Shown here piece after piece: positions 23,110-33,700 of a stretch of DNA of 64,000 nucleotides. The stretch is from NCBI RefSeq assembly GCF_020886115.1, contig NZ_AP025185.1, positions 744,001 through 808,000 of the forward strand. Reading direction: 5' to 3'. The number at the start of each line of letters is the position of its first letter. The stretch's first letter is position 1. The translations under genes and the position numbers were made by a program. The stretch is from Flavobacterium ammonificans. GTDB taxonomy: Bacteria > Bacteroidota > Bacteroidia > Flavobacteriales > Flavobacteriaceae. Under the pieces are notes generated by a model. It saw nothing but the letters and a program-made list of their open reading frames with translations, made no database searches and had not been told where the DNA came from.

Positions 23110-25491
23110 ATGCAAAAAAACAGCTTCATTTTCTTTTTCTCTTTGTTTGCTGTTATTGGCTTTTCGCAAAATACAGTTAGAGGGAAAATTACCAATCAGA
23201 ATGGAGCACCGCTTTCCGGGAGTCATATCCACATAGGAACAAAGTCGGTGTCTTCAAATGATACGGGAATTTATTTTATCAAGCGATTACCATCGGGTGT
23301 TACGAAAGTGCACGTTTCCTACATTGGTTATAAGTCAATAGATACCGTATTGACCATCAAGGGAGATGTTGTGCTTGATTTTGCATTGCAACCACAAATG
23401 GATGAGTTGAAAGAAGTGGTCATTAAAGAGAAAGCCAATTCCGTAAATACCTCTGTATTAGAACAGAAAATTAAAGGAGAAACCATTGAGAAGTATAGCA
23501 ATCAAACCTTAGGCGAGCTTTTAAAAAACATTCCAGGTGTTTCTAGTTTAAAAACCGGAAGCACTGTTGTCAAGCCGGTTATTAATGGTTTGTTTGGTAG
23601 CCGAGTGCCGGTAATTAACAATTCCGTTCGGTTAGAAGACCAACAATGGGGAACAGAACACGCTCCTAATTTTGACACAAATGCCGCAGGAAAAATTTCG
23701 GTAATTAAAGGCGCTTCGGGCTTGCAATACGGCGGTGACGCAGTTGGAGGCTTGGTCATTATTTCGCCGGTAGCTGTTACTAAAGATACGCTTTACGGAA
23801 AAACCATTCTGAATTATGCGTCGAATGGAAGAGGCGGGTCCATCAGTTCCAGTTTGCATAAAGGAAACGACAAAGGATGGAGTTGGAATGCCTTAACCAC
23901 ATACAAATATATGGGCGACAGAGAGGCTCCCAATTACGTCTTATCCAATACAGGAAACCGTGAATTTAATTTCTTTGGCGATGTTAAATATTCCGGAGCC
24001 CAATACGATCTGACCACTAGTTATAGTTTGTATTCGACCACTATTGGTATTTTAAGAGCTTCTCATACCGGAAATGTGAATGATTTGTATAATTCGATAA
24101 CCAATAAAGTACCTTCGGTTGTCGCTGATTTTACTCACGATATTGGTAATCCAAAGCAAGAAGTACAACATCATTTAGCCACTACTCATTTGAATTATTA
24201 TTTTGATGAAACGGCTTCGTTATCGCTTCAATATGCTTTTCAATTCAATAAAAGAAAGGAGTTTGATCTCCGTAGAGGTGATTTTAGAAACCGTCCCGCT
24301 TTGGATTTAGAATTGGCTACGCATAGCTTTAACGCGGATTATAAAAAAGTAGTTCACGATTGGATTGTTAAATCAGGAGGCTCAGCTTCGTTTCAGAATA
24401 ATTTTGCCAATCCGGCAACGGGTGTCCAACCTTTAATTCCTAGTTATACTAAAATTGAATTAGGAGCTTATGGTATAGCAAGTTATGATTGGTCAGATAC
24501 TTTTACCGTTGATGCCGGTTTGCGTTATGATTTTTACCAATTGCAAGCGACAAAATTTTATTCGAAATCGCGTTGGATTGAAAGAGGATTTACAACTCTT
24601 TTTGACCATTTTATTGTGAGAGAGCAAGGCAATCAATGGTTTACTAAACCGGAATTTAATTTTCACAATCTTTCAGCAAGTTTGGGTTTTCATAAGACAT
24701 TTGAAACAAATTTGGATTGGTATTTCAACCTGAGTTTAGCCAATAGAAATCCGAATCCTTCCGAGTTTTTTAGTGATGGCTTGCACCATTCGACAGGAAT
24801 AATTGAGTTAGGAGATTTAGGTTTACAAAAAGAACAATCCCTAAAAATAGCGACCAGTTTTATTAAAAAATGGGATCAGTTGAGTTTAGAAATCAGTCCT
24901 TTTTTAAATCAAATCCAAAACTTTATGTTTTTGAGACCCATAGCTTTTGAAACCACTATTCGCGGTGCTTTTCCGGTTTGGGAATACCAACAAACGAATG
25001 CCCGACTAACCGGAATAGACTTTCAATCGCGCTGGAAAATCAAACCGAATTGGCAATACGATTTTAATCTGGCTTATGTGAGAGGCAAGGATTTGACCAA
25101 TCGCAGTTCTTTAATTGATATACCGCCATTGAATTTAGGAAATACCATTCAGTTTGCCAAAAAAGAGTGGCATCATTTTAAAGCCGAATTGAAGAGCGAA
25201 ATGGTATTTCGTCAAAACCATTTTCCGGACAATAATTTTGTTGCCAATGTTATAGAAAATAACAGTTTAGTTCCTGTTTTGGTGGACATAAGCACGCCTC
25301 CTCCAGGCTACCATTTGCTGCATTTTTATTCCGAAATGAAGTTCAAAACCACGACCAGTTCGTCGGTAACCGCAGCCTTTTTTGTTCAAAATATGTTCAA
25401 CACCACTTACCGTGACTACCTCAACAGACAGCGTTTTTTTGCTGACGAAATGGGTAGAAACATTCAAATTCAACTAAAATTTAATTATTAA
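23110..25491 (+). CDS. TonB-dependent receptor, probable metal (zinc-like) uptake
   Basis: TonB-dependent receptor of 793 residues. The signal peptide ends at GFSQN, followed by a carboxypeptidase-regulatory-like domain (about 20-105), a plug (about 115-220) and a barrel ending IQIQLKFNY. The plug contains VRLEDQQWGTEHAPNFD and GASGLQYGGDAVGG. An acidic/His motif at this place is reminiscent of ZnuD-type zinc receptors. The neighbours are His-rich: the upstream small protein and the downstream lipoprotein with GHSHG. ATG 23110 starts the signal peptide; the TTG at 23095 is less likely. Metal specificity is an inference. Confidence 0.85.
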   Translation: MQKNSFIFFFSLFAVIGFSQNTVRGKITNQNGAPLSGSHIHIGTKSVSSNDTGIYFIKRLPSGVTKVHVSYIGYKSIDTVLTIKGDVVLDFALQPQMDELKEVVIKEKANSVNTSVLEQKIKGETIEKYSNQTLGELLKNIPGVSSLKTGSTVVKPVINGLFGSRVPVINNSVRLEDQQWGTEHAPNFDTNAAGKISVIKGASGLQYGGDAVGGLVIISPVAVTKDTLYGKTILNYASNGRGGSISSSLHKGNDKGWSWNALTTYKYMGDREAPNYVLSNTGNREFNFFGDVKYSGAQYDLTTSYSLYSTTIGILRASHTGNVNDLYNSITNKVPSVVADFTHDIGNPKQEVQHHLATTHLNYYFDETASLSLQYAFQFNKRKEFDLRRGDFRNRPALDLELATHSFNADYKKVVHDWIVKSGGSASFQNNFANPATGVQPLIPSYTKIELGAYGIASYDWSDTFTVDAGLRYDFYQLQATKFYSKSRWIERGFTTLFDHFIVREQGNQWFTKPEFNFHNLSASLGFHKTFETNLDWYFNLSLANRNPNPSEFFSDGLHHSTGIIELGDLGLQKEQSLKIATSFIKKWDQLSLEISPFLNQIQNFMFLRPIAFETTIRGAFPVWEYQQTNARLTGIDFQSRWKIKPNWQYDFNLAYVRGKDLTNRSSLIDIPPLNLGNTIQFAKKEWHHFKAELKSEMVFRQNHFPDNNFVANVIENNSLVPVLVDISTPPPGYHLLHFYSEMKFKTTTSSSVTAAFFVQNMFNTTYRDYLNRQRFFADEMGRNIQIQLKFNY

Positions 25492-25504
25492 AAAAATTTA
25501 TAAA

Positions 25505-26068
25505 ATGAAAAAATTACAATTGACAACACTAGCCTTAATTGCAATATCAGTATTCTCTTCTTGTAGTAATGACGATGGTCATTCACATGGTGCAAACGAA
25601 GAGGAATTAATTACAACAGTTGTTACAACACTTACCTCAGGAAATCAAACCATCACTTTGACTTCAAAAGACTTAGATGGGAATGGACCTAATCCACCTG
25701 TAGTTTCGGCTTCTGGAGATTTAACGGTAAATACTACTTATACCGGTTCTGTTACATTTTTAAATGAATCTGTAAGTCCGGCTATAGATATTACCAAAGA
25801 AATCAAAGAAGAAGGATTAGAACACCAAATTTTTTATCAAGCAGCGACTAGTATAGGTGCGTTTACTTATACTGATGCTGATACAAAAGGAAATCCGATT
25901 GGTTTAGCCTTTACTTTAAGAACTGCTGCTTCGCCAACTACTGGAACAATTACTGTGGTATTGCGTCATGAGCCAAATAAAACGGCAGCTGGCGTAGCAC
26001 AGGGAGCGATTGCTAACGCAGGTGGAGCAACAGATGCCTCAGTTACTTATACTGTTGTTTTGAAGTAA
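25505..26068 (+). CDS. Lipoprotein with His-rich start, metal-uptake partner
   Basis: Lipoprotein of 187 residues. The lipobox ends FSSC (C20) and is followed at once by SNDDGHSHGANEEE, a potential metal-binding patch. The rest is predicted beta-sandwich (LTSGNQTITLTSKDLDGNGPNPP, GTITVVLRHEPNKTA). Proteins of this type, often annotated as a type 1 periplasmic-binding-fold protein, follow metal TonB receptors in Flavobacteriia. It lies 13 bases after the receptor gene and before a bidirectional terminator. Confidence 0.72.
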   Translation: MKKLQLTTLALIAISVFSSCSNDDGHSHGANEEELITTVVTTLTSGNQTITLTSKDLDGNGPNPPVVSASGDLTVNTTYTGSVTFLNESVSPAIDITKEIKEEGLEHQIFYQAATSIGAFTYTDADTKGNPIGLAFTLRTAASPTTGTITVVLRHEPNKTAAGVAQGAIANAGGATDASVTYTVVLK

Positions 26069-26086
26069 TTTAAAAGAACACCAATT

Positions 26087-26122
26087 AAAAAGGGCTATTT
26101 CATTTGAAACAGCCCTTTTTTT
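26087..26122. terminator. Bidirectional terminator
   Basis: AAAAGGGCT-a-TTTC-attt-GAAA-c-AGCCCTTTT with A and T runs on both sides. It separates the metal-uptake operon (+) from the convergent response-regulator gene (-), whose stop codon overlaps it. Confidence 0.88.
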
Positions 26123-26726
26123 ATACTTTGAACTTATTGAAAAGTTCTGATTTACTATTGATATTCAGTTTTCTGTAGATATTTTTAATATGACTTCGCA
26201 CCGAATCGATGGATAAATTATGCCTATCAGCCACTAGTTTATAACTTAATCCGTCTAATATACCATTGGTCACATCTATTTCGCGCTTAGTTAATTTTTC
26301 CAAGTCATTTTCCTTTTTTTGAAAGTGAGACATCACTTTTCGAGCAATTTTTGGCGTCATATAGGCACCGTCATCTTTAATGGCATCAAAAACTTCTTGA
26401 TAGTCCATCTGAAAGCTTTGTTTGTCAATGTAGCCAATAGCTCCCAATTGAATCGCATTAAAAATAGTATCCGAATCTTCTTTGATCGAATTGATGATAA
26501 TATTGGTGTCTGGATACAGGTTTAGAATTTTTTTAATGGCTTCCAAACCGTTCATTTTGGGCATAACAATATCCAAAAGAAAAATAGTTGCTGCATTTGG
26601 ATTTTCGAAAAAATCAACAGGATTAGTATAAATTGAATTGCACTGATAATCAGGCAGTTCATTGATTTTTTCTTTCATCAATTGCGCCATGTGAAAATCA
26701 TCTTCTAGAATAATTACATTTTTCAT
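26121..26726 (-). CDS. NarL/LuxR-family response regulator
   Basis: Response regulator of 201 residues. The receiver domain is at residues 1-120: acidic pocket EDD at 8-10, phospho-acceptor D52 in FLLDIVMPKMNG, and the conserved Ser/Lys region INSIKEDSD. The LuxR-type HTH is at about 138-198 (LTKREIDVTNGILDGLSYK, SVRSHIKNIYRKLNINSKSE). It follows the histidine kinase gene by 19 bases in one operon and is its partner. The target genes are unknown. Confidence 0.93.
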   Translation of the reverse strand: MKNVIILEDDFHMAQLMKEKINELPDYQCNSIYTNPVDFFENPNAATIFLLDIVMPKMNGLEAIKKILNLYPDTNIIINSIKEDSDTIFNAIQLGAIGYIDKQSFQMDYQEVFDAIKDDGAYMTPKIARKVMSHFQKKENDLEKLTKREIDVTNGILDGLSYKLVADRHNLSIDSVRSHIKNIYRKLNINSKSELFNKFKV

Positions 26727-26745
26727 ATTTCAATTAGGGGGGACA

Positions 26746-29583
26746 TTACGTCCAATTAAAGGTTAATTCTATAGTTAATCCTTGAGGCGAATTACAATAA
26801 AAACGAGCTTTTCCTGAGTTACGTTCGGTGCGTTTAATGATGTTTCCAATACCGTTTCCTTTGTTATAAATACTATTGACATCGGTTAAAATACCATCGT
26901 CTGAAATGGTGATGACCAACTCAGAATCCAATTGAAAATCAACGGTAACTTTTGATGCATTTGAATATTTTAAAGCATTGGCAGTAGCTTCAAAAAGGAT
27001 TAATTTACAATCTCTAAACAATTCTGGCTTGAGGAGCTGATTCGGAATATCTTTAGTGTAATTAAATTGATAGCTAATGGAAGAATTACTAAATTCTTTT
27101 TTCAAGAATTCTAGCGTATCATCAATTAAGTCTTCAATATGGGTTTTTGTACCTGATAGTGCATGGATGGAGGTGCGGATACTAAATAAGGCTTCAGTAA
27201 TTCCTTGTTTTAACTCGGTATGTTGCTGTGTCACCTCTTTTTTACTGTGGGTTGTCATTAACATTCGAGTGAGTACCGTCCCCACTTCGTCATGCAAGTC
27301 CATGGCGATTCGGTCTTTGACTACTGCTTCGGTTTTTCGAGCATGATACACGCTATATACAGTTATGCTCCCAAAAAGAATTAGGATTACCAATAAAAAC
27401 ACAAAAAAGCTTGTTTTATAATAGAAAGGAACCATAGCATTTATAGCAACACTTTTTTTGGTAATTAGATTTCCAAAATTATCATACATTTTAATGGATA
27501 AGGAATAAATACCATAGGGCAAGTTCGAGATACGAATCGAATTGTTATATGCTGTTACAGGTTTTTGGTTGTCAATTTGATACGTGAAAAAGTTCGAATA
27601 CGAAGTGGAGACATCCAGATCAGAAAGGAATAATGTTAAGTCTTCTTCCCCTGTTTGAAACGAAACAGTATTGGAATTGGAATAATTTGTAAACTGCGCT
27701 TTTTGTTGGTTTAAAATACTATTCCTTTGAATTCCCGTAATATGAATTGTGTTTTTTTCTTTCAAATTTTGTTTCAGCCTTTCAAAATCAATGACATCGT
27801 AACTATTTAGGCCGCCAAAAATAACTTTGCCGTCAGGGAGTAAAGCAGCTGATTTATAGTTGAATTCTAAGTTGCTTAATCCATTCTTTTGTGTGAGTTG
27901 AAAAGAGCGATTATTGACAAGGTCAAATACTACAATACCAGTAAATGTACTCGCCCACATTCGTCCTTTTTGATCATTAATTAGAGTAGCTATCGTTTTT
28001 AAAACTTTATCTTTTTTTTGTGCAAAACTAAAATTGGCCGTGTTTACTATAAACAAACCATCTTCTTCTGTTCCAAGCCAAATTTTTTGATTTTTTTTAT
28101 CGAGCTCAATGGTTCGAATGGTTTTTGAGTAAGAAAAAGGGATGCTTTTCCATTTAAAACGACCCTCACTATAAGAAGCACATCTAAGTCCTTTATTGGT
28201 CCCTAACCAAATTAATGGACCGTCTTGTGCGATAGAAAACACAATTAAATCAGGTAAAGGTGTCGTAATGGACTTTCTCAATTCAGGATAATAAACTACA
28301 ATTTTGTTGGTTCCTCCTAAAAAAAGCTCGTTGTTGTATCCTTTTTCTATCACATAGAAAAATTCTCGAAGAGGAATATTTTCTAATTGAATTGGAGTTG
28401 TCTTTTTAGTTGCTATATCAAAAGAAACAAATCCGTAACTATCTGTTGTGCAGTAAATTTTCCCATTTAGTAAGCTGCTGTCGTACATGGAGTAGTTTTC
28501 AGTAGAGATATTTTTGATTTTCCCCTTAGACCAAACTGCAATTTGAGGATGCCCTAGTAGGTACATACTTTCAGCATCAATAGGGATGATTTTTCTGCGT
28601 ATCCGAATCATTTCATTCTCCACAAAAGCGTTGTCATCAATCACTTTTACATAGGGCTTAGGGTTAGTTACTCGAATTAAGCCTTGATTGGTTGCTAAAA
28701 AATAGGTGTTTGCATCGAGATAGAAAAATTTTCTAATTTCAGCATTTTTTAAACCATTAATCCTGTGATTTACAAATTCTCCTTTGACTAAGCCAAAAAG
28801 AGTTTTACTTCTGGCAATATAAAAAGGATCGCTATCTTGACTTTCAAAGTAGTTGGTAATTCCAATAGTTTCACCTAGTAAAGGGTGAAATTCAAATCGA
28901 TTGTTTTTAAGTACAAATACTTTGTTACCTGTTACATAAACCAGACCTAATTTTTTTGACACAAATAATCGTCCATACATATAAATAAATTCGGCTGGAA
29001 TTACCGCTTCTTTTATTAAACTATTGGCGTCAAGCTTAATGATTCCGTTGTGGTCGGTTAATACATATATTTTAGAGTTATATACAATCGCGTTTTTTGG
29101 AATGAAATTTTTTAAATAAATAGTTTTTTTAGGTTTAAAATCGACAAAAAGAGTCAGTTTTCCAGAGCCAAACAAAACCAAATGGCGACCTTGCTCCACC
29201 TGCATACTTTGCACCGCCTCTTGGATAAAATTTTGCACAGTTAATTTTAAACGATCTAAAATTTTGATGCCTTTTTGATTCGATAGTAGGTATATCTTGT
29301 TTTGATCAATTATAATTTCATTGACACTATTGTCTTCAAAAAAGCCTTTGCAATTAGCATTAGAAAACGTCACAAAATTTTTACCGTCAAATCGAGAAAG
29401 CCCTTTATTTGTGGCAATCCATAAATAACCATCTCGGTCTTTTTGAATGTCATTAATAGAATTGTCTGGCAATCCGTTGACAGTCGTGAATATTTGTGTG
29501 GTTTTTTTTATAGACGCCCCACGCGCAATAGGCACCCAAAAAGATAATGTGAAAAAGAGAAGTAAATGCGCGAGAAATCTCAT
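26746..29583 (-). CDS. Propeller-sensor histidine kinase (Reg_prop, Y_Y_Y, HisKA_3)
   Basis: Membrane sensor kinase of 945 residues. After a signal peptide (MRFLAHLLLF to GASIKK), an extracytoplasmic beta-propeller of two_component-regulator-propeller repeats fills residues about 25-640 (GLPDNSINDIQKDRDGYLWI is the first). A Y_Y_Y-like domain follows (about 640-715), one transmembrane segment (about 725-746), HisKA_3 with DLHDEVGTVLTR (phospho-acceptor His about 764) and an HATPase with EATANALKYSN and GNGIGN. The start at 29583 is supported by a promoter at 29607-29638; the frame open to 29646 runs through that promoter. It controls the LuxR-type regulator downstream. The ligand is unknown. 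Confidence 0.92.
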   Translation of the reverse strand: MRFLAHLLLFFTLSFWVPIARGASIKKTTQIFTTVNGLPDNSINDIQKDRDGYLWIATNKGLSRFDGKNFVTFSNANCKGFFEDNSVNEIIIDQNKIYLLSNQKGIKILDRLKLTVQNFIQEAVQSMQVEQGRHLVLFGSGKLTLFVDFKPKKTIYLKNFIPKNAIVYNSKIYVLTDHNGIIKLDANSLIKEAVIPAEFIYMYGRLFVSKKLGLVYVTGNKVFVLKNNRFEFHPLLGETIGITNYFESQDSDPFYIARSKTLFGLVKGEFVNHRINGLKNAEIRKFFYLDANTYFLATNQGLIRVTNPKPYVKVIDDNAFVENEMIRIRRKIIPIDAESMYLLGHPQIAVWSKGKIKNISTENYSMYDSSLLNGKIYCTTDSYGFVSFDIATKKTTPIQLENIPLREFFYVIEKGYNNELFLGGTNKIVVYYPELRKSITTPLPDLIVFSIAQDGPLIWLGTNKGLRCASYSEGRFKWKSIPFSYSKTIRTIELDKKNQKIWLGTEEDGLFIVNTANFSFAQKKDKVLKTIATLINDQKGRMWASTFTGIVVFDLVNNRSFQLTQKNGLSNLEFNYKSAALLPDGKVIFGGLNSYDVIDFERLKQNLKEKNTIHITGIQRNSILNQQKAQFTNYSNSNTVSFQTGEEDLTLFLSDLDVSTSYSNFFTYQIDNQKPVTAYNNSIRISNLPYGIYSLSIKMYDNFGNLITKKSVAINAMVPFYYKTSFFVFLLVILILFGSITVYSVYHARKTEAVVKDRIAMDLHDEVGTVLTRMLMTTHSKKEVTQQHTELKQGITEALFSIRTSIHALSGTKTHIEDLIDDTLEFLKKEFSNSSISYQFNYTKDIPNQLLKPELFRDCKLILFEATANALKYSNASKVTVDFQLDSELVITISDDGILTDVNSIYNKGNGIGNIIKRTERNSGKARFYCNSPQGLTIELTFNWT

Positions 29584-29606
29584 GTGTTGAAATGAATTAA
29601 TTATGC

Positions 29607-29638
29607 CAAAACTAATTAAATTTTTTTTATTGCCGCAA
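29607..29638 (-). promoter_or_regulatory. Promoter of the two-component operon
   Basis: On the minus strand TTG (29638-29636) and TAGTTTTG (29614-29607) are 21 bases apart. The TSS is expected near 29601, 18 bases before the ATG at 29583. Confidence 0.65.
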
Positions 29639-29780
29639 AGGCGCAAAGGGGTAAAGTTTAAAAGGGTATATGTTTATGGGTTTAAAAGGGTATGGGGGTT
29701 ATAGGTTTAAAAGGTTATGAGTTTTAAAAATTGTAAATCGTAAACTGTATATCGTCCCGACGCTTCGGGATCGTACCTCG

Positions 29781-29860
29781 TAAATTTCAAAACATATAAG
29801 TCATATAAGAGAATATCAGGAATTCGCTTCGCTCAATTAAAGAGCATTAAAGTAAATTGT
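29781..29860. repeat. Partial copy of the 0.3-kb intergenic repeat
   Basis: It starts TAAATTTCAAAACATATAAG and continues through TCGCTTCGCTCAATTAAAGAG like the two full copies, then diverges after about 80 bases. Confidence 0.8.
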
Positions 29861-29960
29861 TCTTGAATGGTGGACGTCTAGCATATAGAATATTCAAATT
29901 GTCACATTACTACATTTTCAAATTATACAAAGTATATCGTACCTCGTATATCGTACTTCG

Positions 29961-30225
29961 TAAATTTCAAAACATATAAGTCATATAAGAGAATATAAGG
30001 AAGTCGCTTCGCTCAATTAAAGAGTAGTAAAGCAAATTATTCCTTGTTTTAAATTTTGAATGTTGAATAACGAATGTTCAATGTTGAAATAAAACACACC
30101 CCTAGCCCCTCTAACTCTCGTTTTTATTTTATTTTGGAATCGTTGAATCTTCGATTTCAAGAGGGGAATGTTCAGCTTACGTTCAGCGCATTACTTCTAA
30201 AATCTAAAATAGTTAATCAGCAATC
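29961..30225. repeat. 0.3-kb intergenic repeat, full copy A
   Basis: It matches 30262-30541 nearly base for base (period 301), from TAAATTTCAAAACATATAAG to AAATAGTTAATCAGCAATC. Internal features are the GAATGTTGAATAACGAATG microrepeat and CACCCCTAGCCCCT. No reading frame is conserved between the copies. Confidence 0.88.
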
Positions 30226-30261
30226 TTAATTCGTACCTCGTACTTCGTATATCGTACCTCG

Positions 30262-30541
30262 TAAATTTCAAAACATATAAGTCATATAAGAGAGTATAAG
30301 GAAGTCGCTTCGCTCAATTGAAGAGTAGTAAAGCAAATTATTCCTTGTTTTATATTTTGAATGTTGAATAACGAACGTTGAATAACGAATGTTCAATGTT
30401 GAAATAAAAACACACCCCTAGCCCCTATAACTCTCTTTAATATTATTTTTTGGAATCGTTGAATCTTCGATTTCAAGAGGGGAACGTTTAGCTTACGTTC
30501 AGCGGATTACTTTTAAAATCTAAAATAGTTAATCAGCAATC
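30262..30541. repeat. 0.3-kb intergenic repeat, full copy B
   Basis: Tandem copy of 29961-30225 with an extra 14-base unit (a second GTTGAATAACGAA) and a few substitutions. It is flanked on the right by a second TCCCGACGCTTCGGGA hairpin, which also stands left of the partial copy. Confidence 0.88.
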
Positions 30542-30649
30542 GCACATCGTATACCGTCCCGACGCTTCGGGATCGTATATCGTATATCGCACCTCAAAAA
30601 CCACATCTTTATGTGATATAAAACGTTTCTCTTCCCTTTTACGAAAACC

Positions 30650-30693
30650 TAATTTTGCAAGTTGGTGTATACTGCAGTAAACCTAATGTTTAC
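30650..30693 (+). promoter_or_regulatory. Candidate promoter and dyads of the giant adhesin operon
   Basis: TAATTTTG (30650-30657) fits the -7 consensus but has no TTG at normal distance. Two overlapping palindromes follow: TACTGCAGTA (30670-30679) and GTAAAC-ctaat-GTTTAC (30677-30693). They could be operators or the 5' leader structure of a long mRNA. Evidence is weak. Confidence 0.35.
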
Positions 30694-30789
30694 AATGTAT
30701 CCATATACAAATCAATCCACCCCAATTGGCTTGTATAAAAATCATCTTCCCAAATCTCGAATTAGTATTAAATAATTGTATTTAAGAAT

Positions 30790-33700
30790 ATGCGAGAAAG
30801 CATTCAACGAATGTCAATACACCCAGTTAAGAGAAAAGCTACACTATCCAAAACAGTGCAGGTTTTCCATCCAACAATCAATACAGATTTAACAGCTAGC
30901 GTCCAGCAACAGTGTAAGTCTACTGCTGATTCGAAAGCTACAATAAACCATTCCCAATCGACAGATTCAATAATGACTACTTTATATAGGTTTACTATGA
31001 CTCAATTTATATACCGAATAATGATGCGTTTAAGTACTATTTTTCAATTCAAACAGAAATCAAGTTCAACAACAACATACAACAGTTTTCATCATGCTAT
31101 GATTTCTGTGGTCGTGCTAGGATTTCTATTTGGAAGTAGTACAAGTACAAATGCTCAAATTACCAATCTTAAGTTATCCACTGATCCCATTACCTACACC
31201 GAAATTTCAGGAGGAACCAACTTAGTTGCTGGTGGCTCGGCAATAGGAGCAGCATCGTCTGTAACGCCTATTGGATTTGATTTTGTTTTTCAAGGAAATA
31301 CCTATTCGAATTTTTCAGTAAATGCAGCCGGATTATTGAAATTAGGCACAGTTGCTGTGACTACAGAAAGCGCCAACAATGCCAGTTCTACTACCAATAC
31401 ACCAAAACTATATGCTTGGTGGGATGCCACCGCGACCGTAGCAGCTGCTAATGGCGGCGGAGTGACTTTTGCTTTAAGTGGTTCAGCTCCTAACCGTGTA
31501 TTAACGGTACAATGGAGAGTAGCGTATACCACCAATGCCTCTGCTGGTTTTAGTTACCAAGTAAAATTGTACGAAACCACAAATGTTATTGAGTATTTAT
31601 ATGGAGCAATACCTCCATCAGGAACATTAAGCGCCTCTGTTGGTTTAGGCAATTTTGGTGCCAACGAGTACCAGTCTATTTATACCTTTAATCACATTCC
31701 TTCTGCAACATTAAATTACAATGCCAATACCTTTTTTCCAGGAGCAGGCAATGGCATCAAATATATTTTTACGCCTAACTTGGCGGTGGTTACCCCAGCT
31801 AATGTAGCCAATAAACCTTCCTTTTGGTTAAAGGCAGATGGCGCGCTCAATGCCACACGTACTTTTTTAAACGTGCCCGCAAATAGAAGAACTGCTACAA
31901 GTGAATTAAATGCTAGTTGGGTGGCTGCCAATTCTGTACTCAACGCAACCAATGCATGGATACCAAATGCTGCACAGGGAGCCAGTGCAACTCCAACAGG
32001 TAATAACCAATTAGGCGCATTGACCCTAGATTTAGGTTCGGTGCAAACCATACATGGTGTGGCTACTTTAGGTGCAGGCGCAAATGCTTTTCATGTAAAA
32101 GATTATGTGGTGCGCGTGTCTACTGACAATGTTACCTATACTGATTTAGGGTTGTTTATGGGGAATGAACTGAACACTGCTTTGCGTTTTGCAGATTTTG
32201 ATACCCCTATAAGCTGTCGTTATGTGCGTATCATTCCTTCTGGTTTTGAAGGCAATAGAGCGTTGCGTGTAGATGTCTATACTAAAACCCCAGTTGCCAT
32301 CGCCAATAATTCGAAAGTGGCTGTGTGGGAAGAAACTTCAGGCAATCAATGGCATGCATTCCAAAATAATGTTGCCCCACAGCCTACTTTCAATACCAAT
32401 CAAATTAACTTTAATCCAGCCGTTAATTTTACTAATAATCCAGGCACTTCTTTAAATATTCCTGACTTGGCCAATATTCGCCAAAGCTACTGGGTGGCAC
32501 AAGATGCCACGGCAGAAGGGAATACCTATTTCCACGTGCTTTTTGGTAATGAAACTAATTTATATGGTGCCGCAACCACACCAAATTTCCACGGTGGTAC
32601 AGCTGGTGCGGTACAATTTACCGCTACCATGTCAGCAGCTCAAGGGGGTTGGCGCAAAGACGGAACCTTAGGTTCAGCAGCTTCCCTCTATGATTTTGGT
32701 CCGCAAGGTAAACCTAACTTAATGACTTCGTTTGCTTTGCAAGACAATGCGCCATTTAGCGCACAAAGCATTTCGTTTCAAGCTGGGCAGGCCCGTTCTT
32801 GGCGAGGGCCCATCGCTGAAATCATTACCTTCCAAAACCAATTTAGTACCAATCAACAAGAGATTGTAGAAACCTATTTGGGTATTAAATACGGAATTAC
32901 CCTAGGGCATGACTATATAACTCCAAACGGGACGATTGTTTGGAACAGAACTGCTAACACCACATACCACAACAATGTATTTGGTATTGGCCGTTCTGAT
33001 AGCCAAGGTTTACACCAACGCCAATCGTTTTCAACCAATTTTACAGGTAAATTCATTACCATAGGAAATAACTCGGTGATAGGTGTTACCAATGCAGCGA
33101 CTGTTGGAAATAATCTTACAACGGATAATACCTACCTTATAATTGGAGATGACAACGCTAATCTATTGTATTCAGAAACTTTAACAGGTGATTATTACCC
33201 TTTACTGCGTAAGTGGAGAGTAAGTAATACAGGAATTACTGCGGCTACTAAAATTAGTGTGCCAGCTTTTGGAAATTCTGCTGTAAATGCATTGCCAAAT
33301 TCAGGTTTTGAAAAATTCGATGCGGAAACAGTGTATTTAGTTTTTGATGCAGATGGAGACGGCAACTTTGCCAATGCTACTTTTTCCGCCATGACTAAAG
33401 TGGGAACAGGGGCGAATGCTACTTGGGAAATCAATCGAGTACTACCAAACAATGCGGTAATTGGTTTTGCAGTAAAACAAAACCTAAGAGATACGGATAT
33501 TGATGGTGTTCTTGATATCAATGACCTAGATGACGACAACGATGGTATTTTAGATAGCCAAGAACAAGTATCTTGTGCGCCTTATGGTGTCAATTTAGAA
33601 AATGTAACCTTTAATGGAGTTTCGGTTATAAATAAAACCATCAATTCCATTACTACAAATAACAATGGCTGGAATTCGGCATATTCTACACAAAATTTTT

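Larger units (their letters stand above)
29640..30789. other. 1.15-kb non-coding, repeat-rich intergenic region
   Basis: No convincing gene. It contains short GGGTTTAAAAGGGTATG-like direct repeats (29655-29720), a TCCCGA-cgct-TCGGGA hairpin twice (29755-29770 and 30557-30572), many CGTACCTCGTA/CGTATATCGTA microrepeats, and one partial plus two full copies of a 265-280 bp repeat. The last 180 bases are unique and probably contain the promoter of the giant adhesin operon. Confidence 0.75.

Noticed and set aside
29781-30541. CRISPR or insertion sequence in the intergenic repeats
   Set aside because: Units are about 270-300 bp with no short constant repeats and spacers, no transposase frame and no clear terminal inverted repeats.
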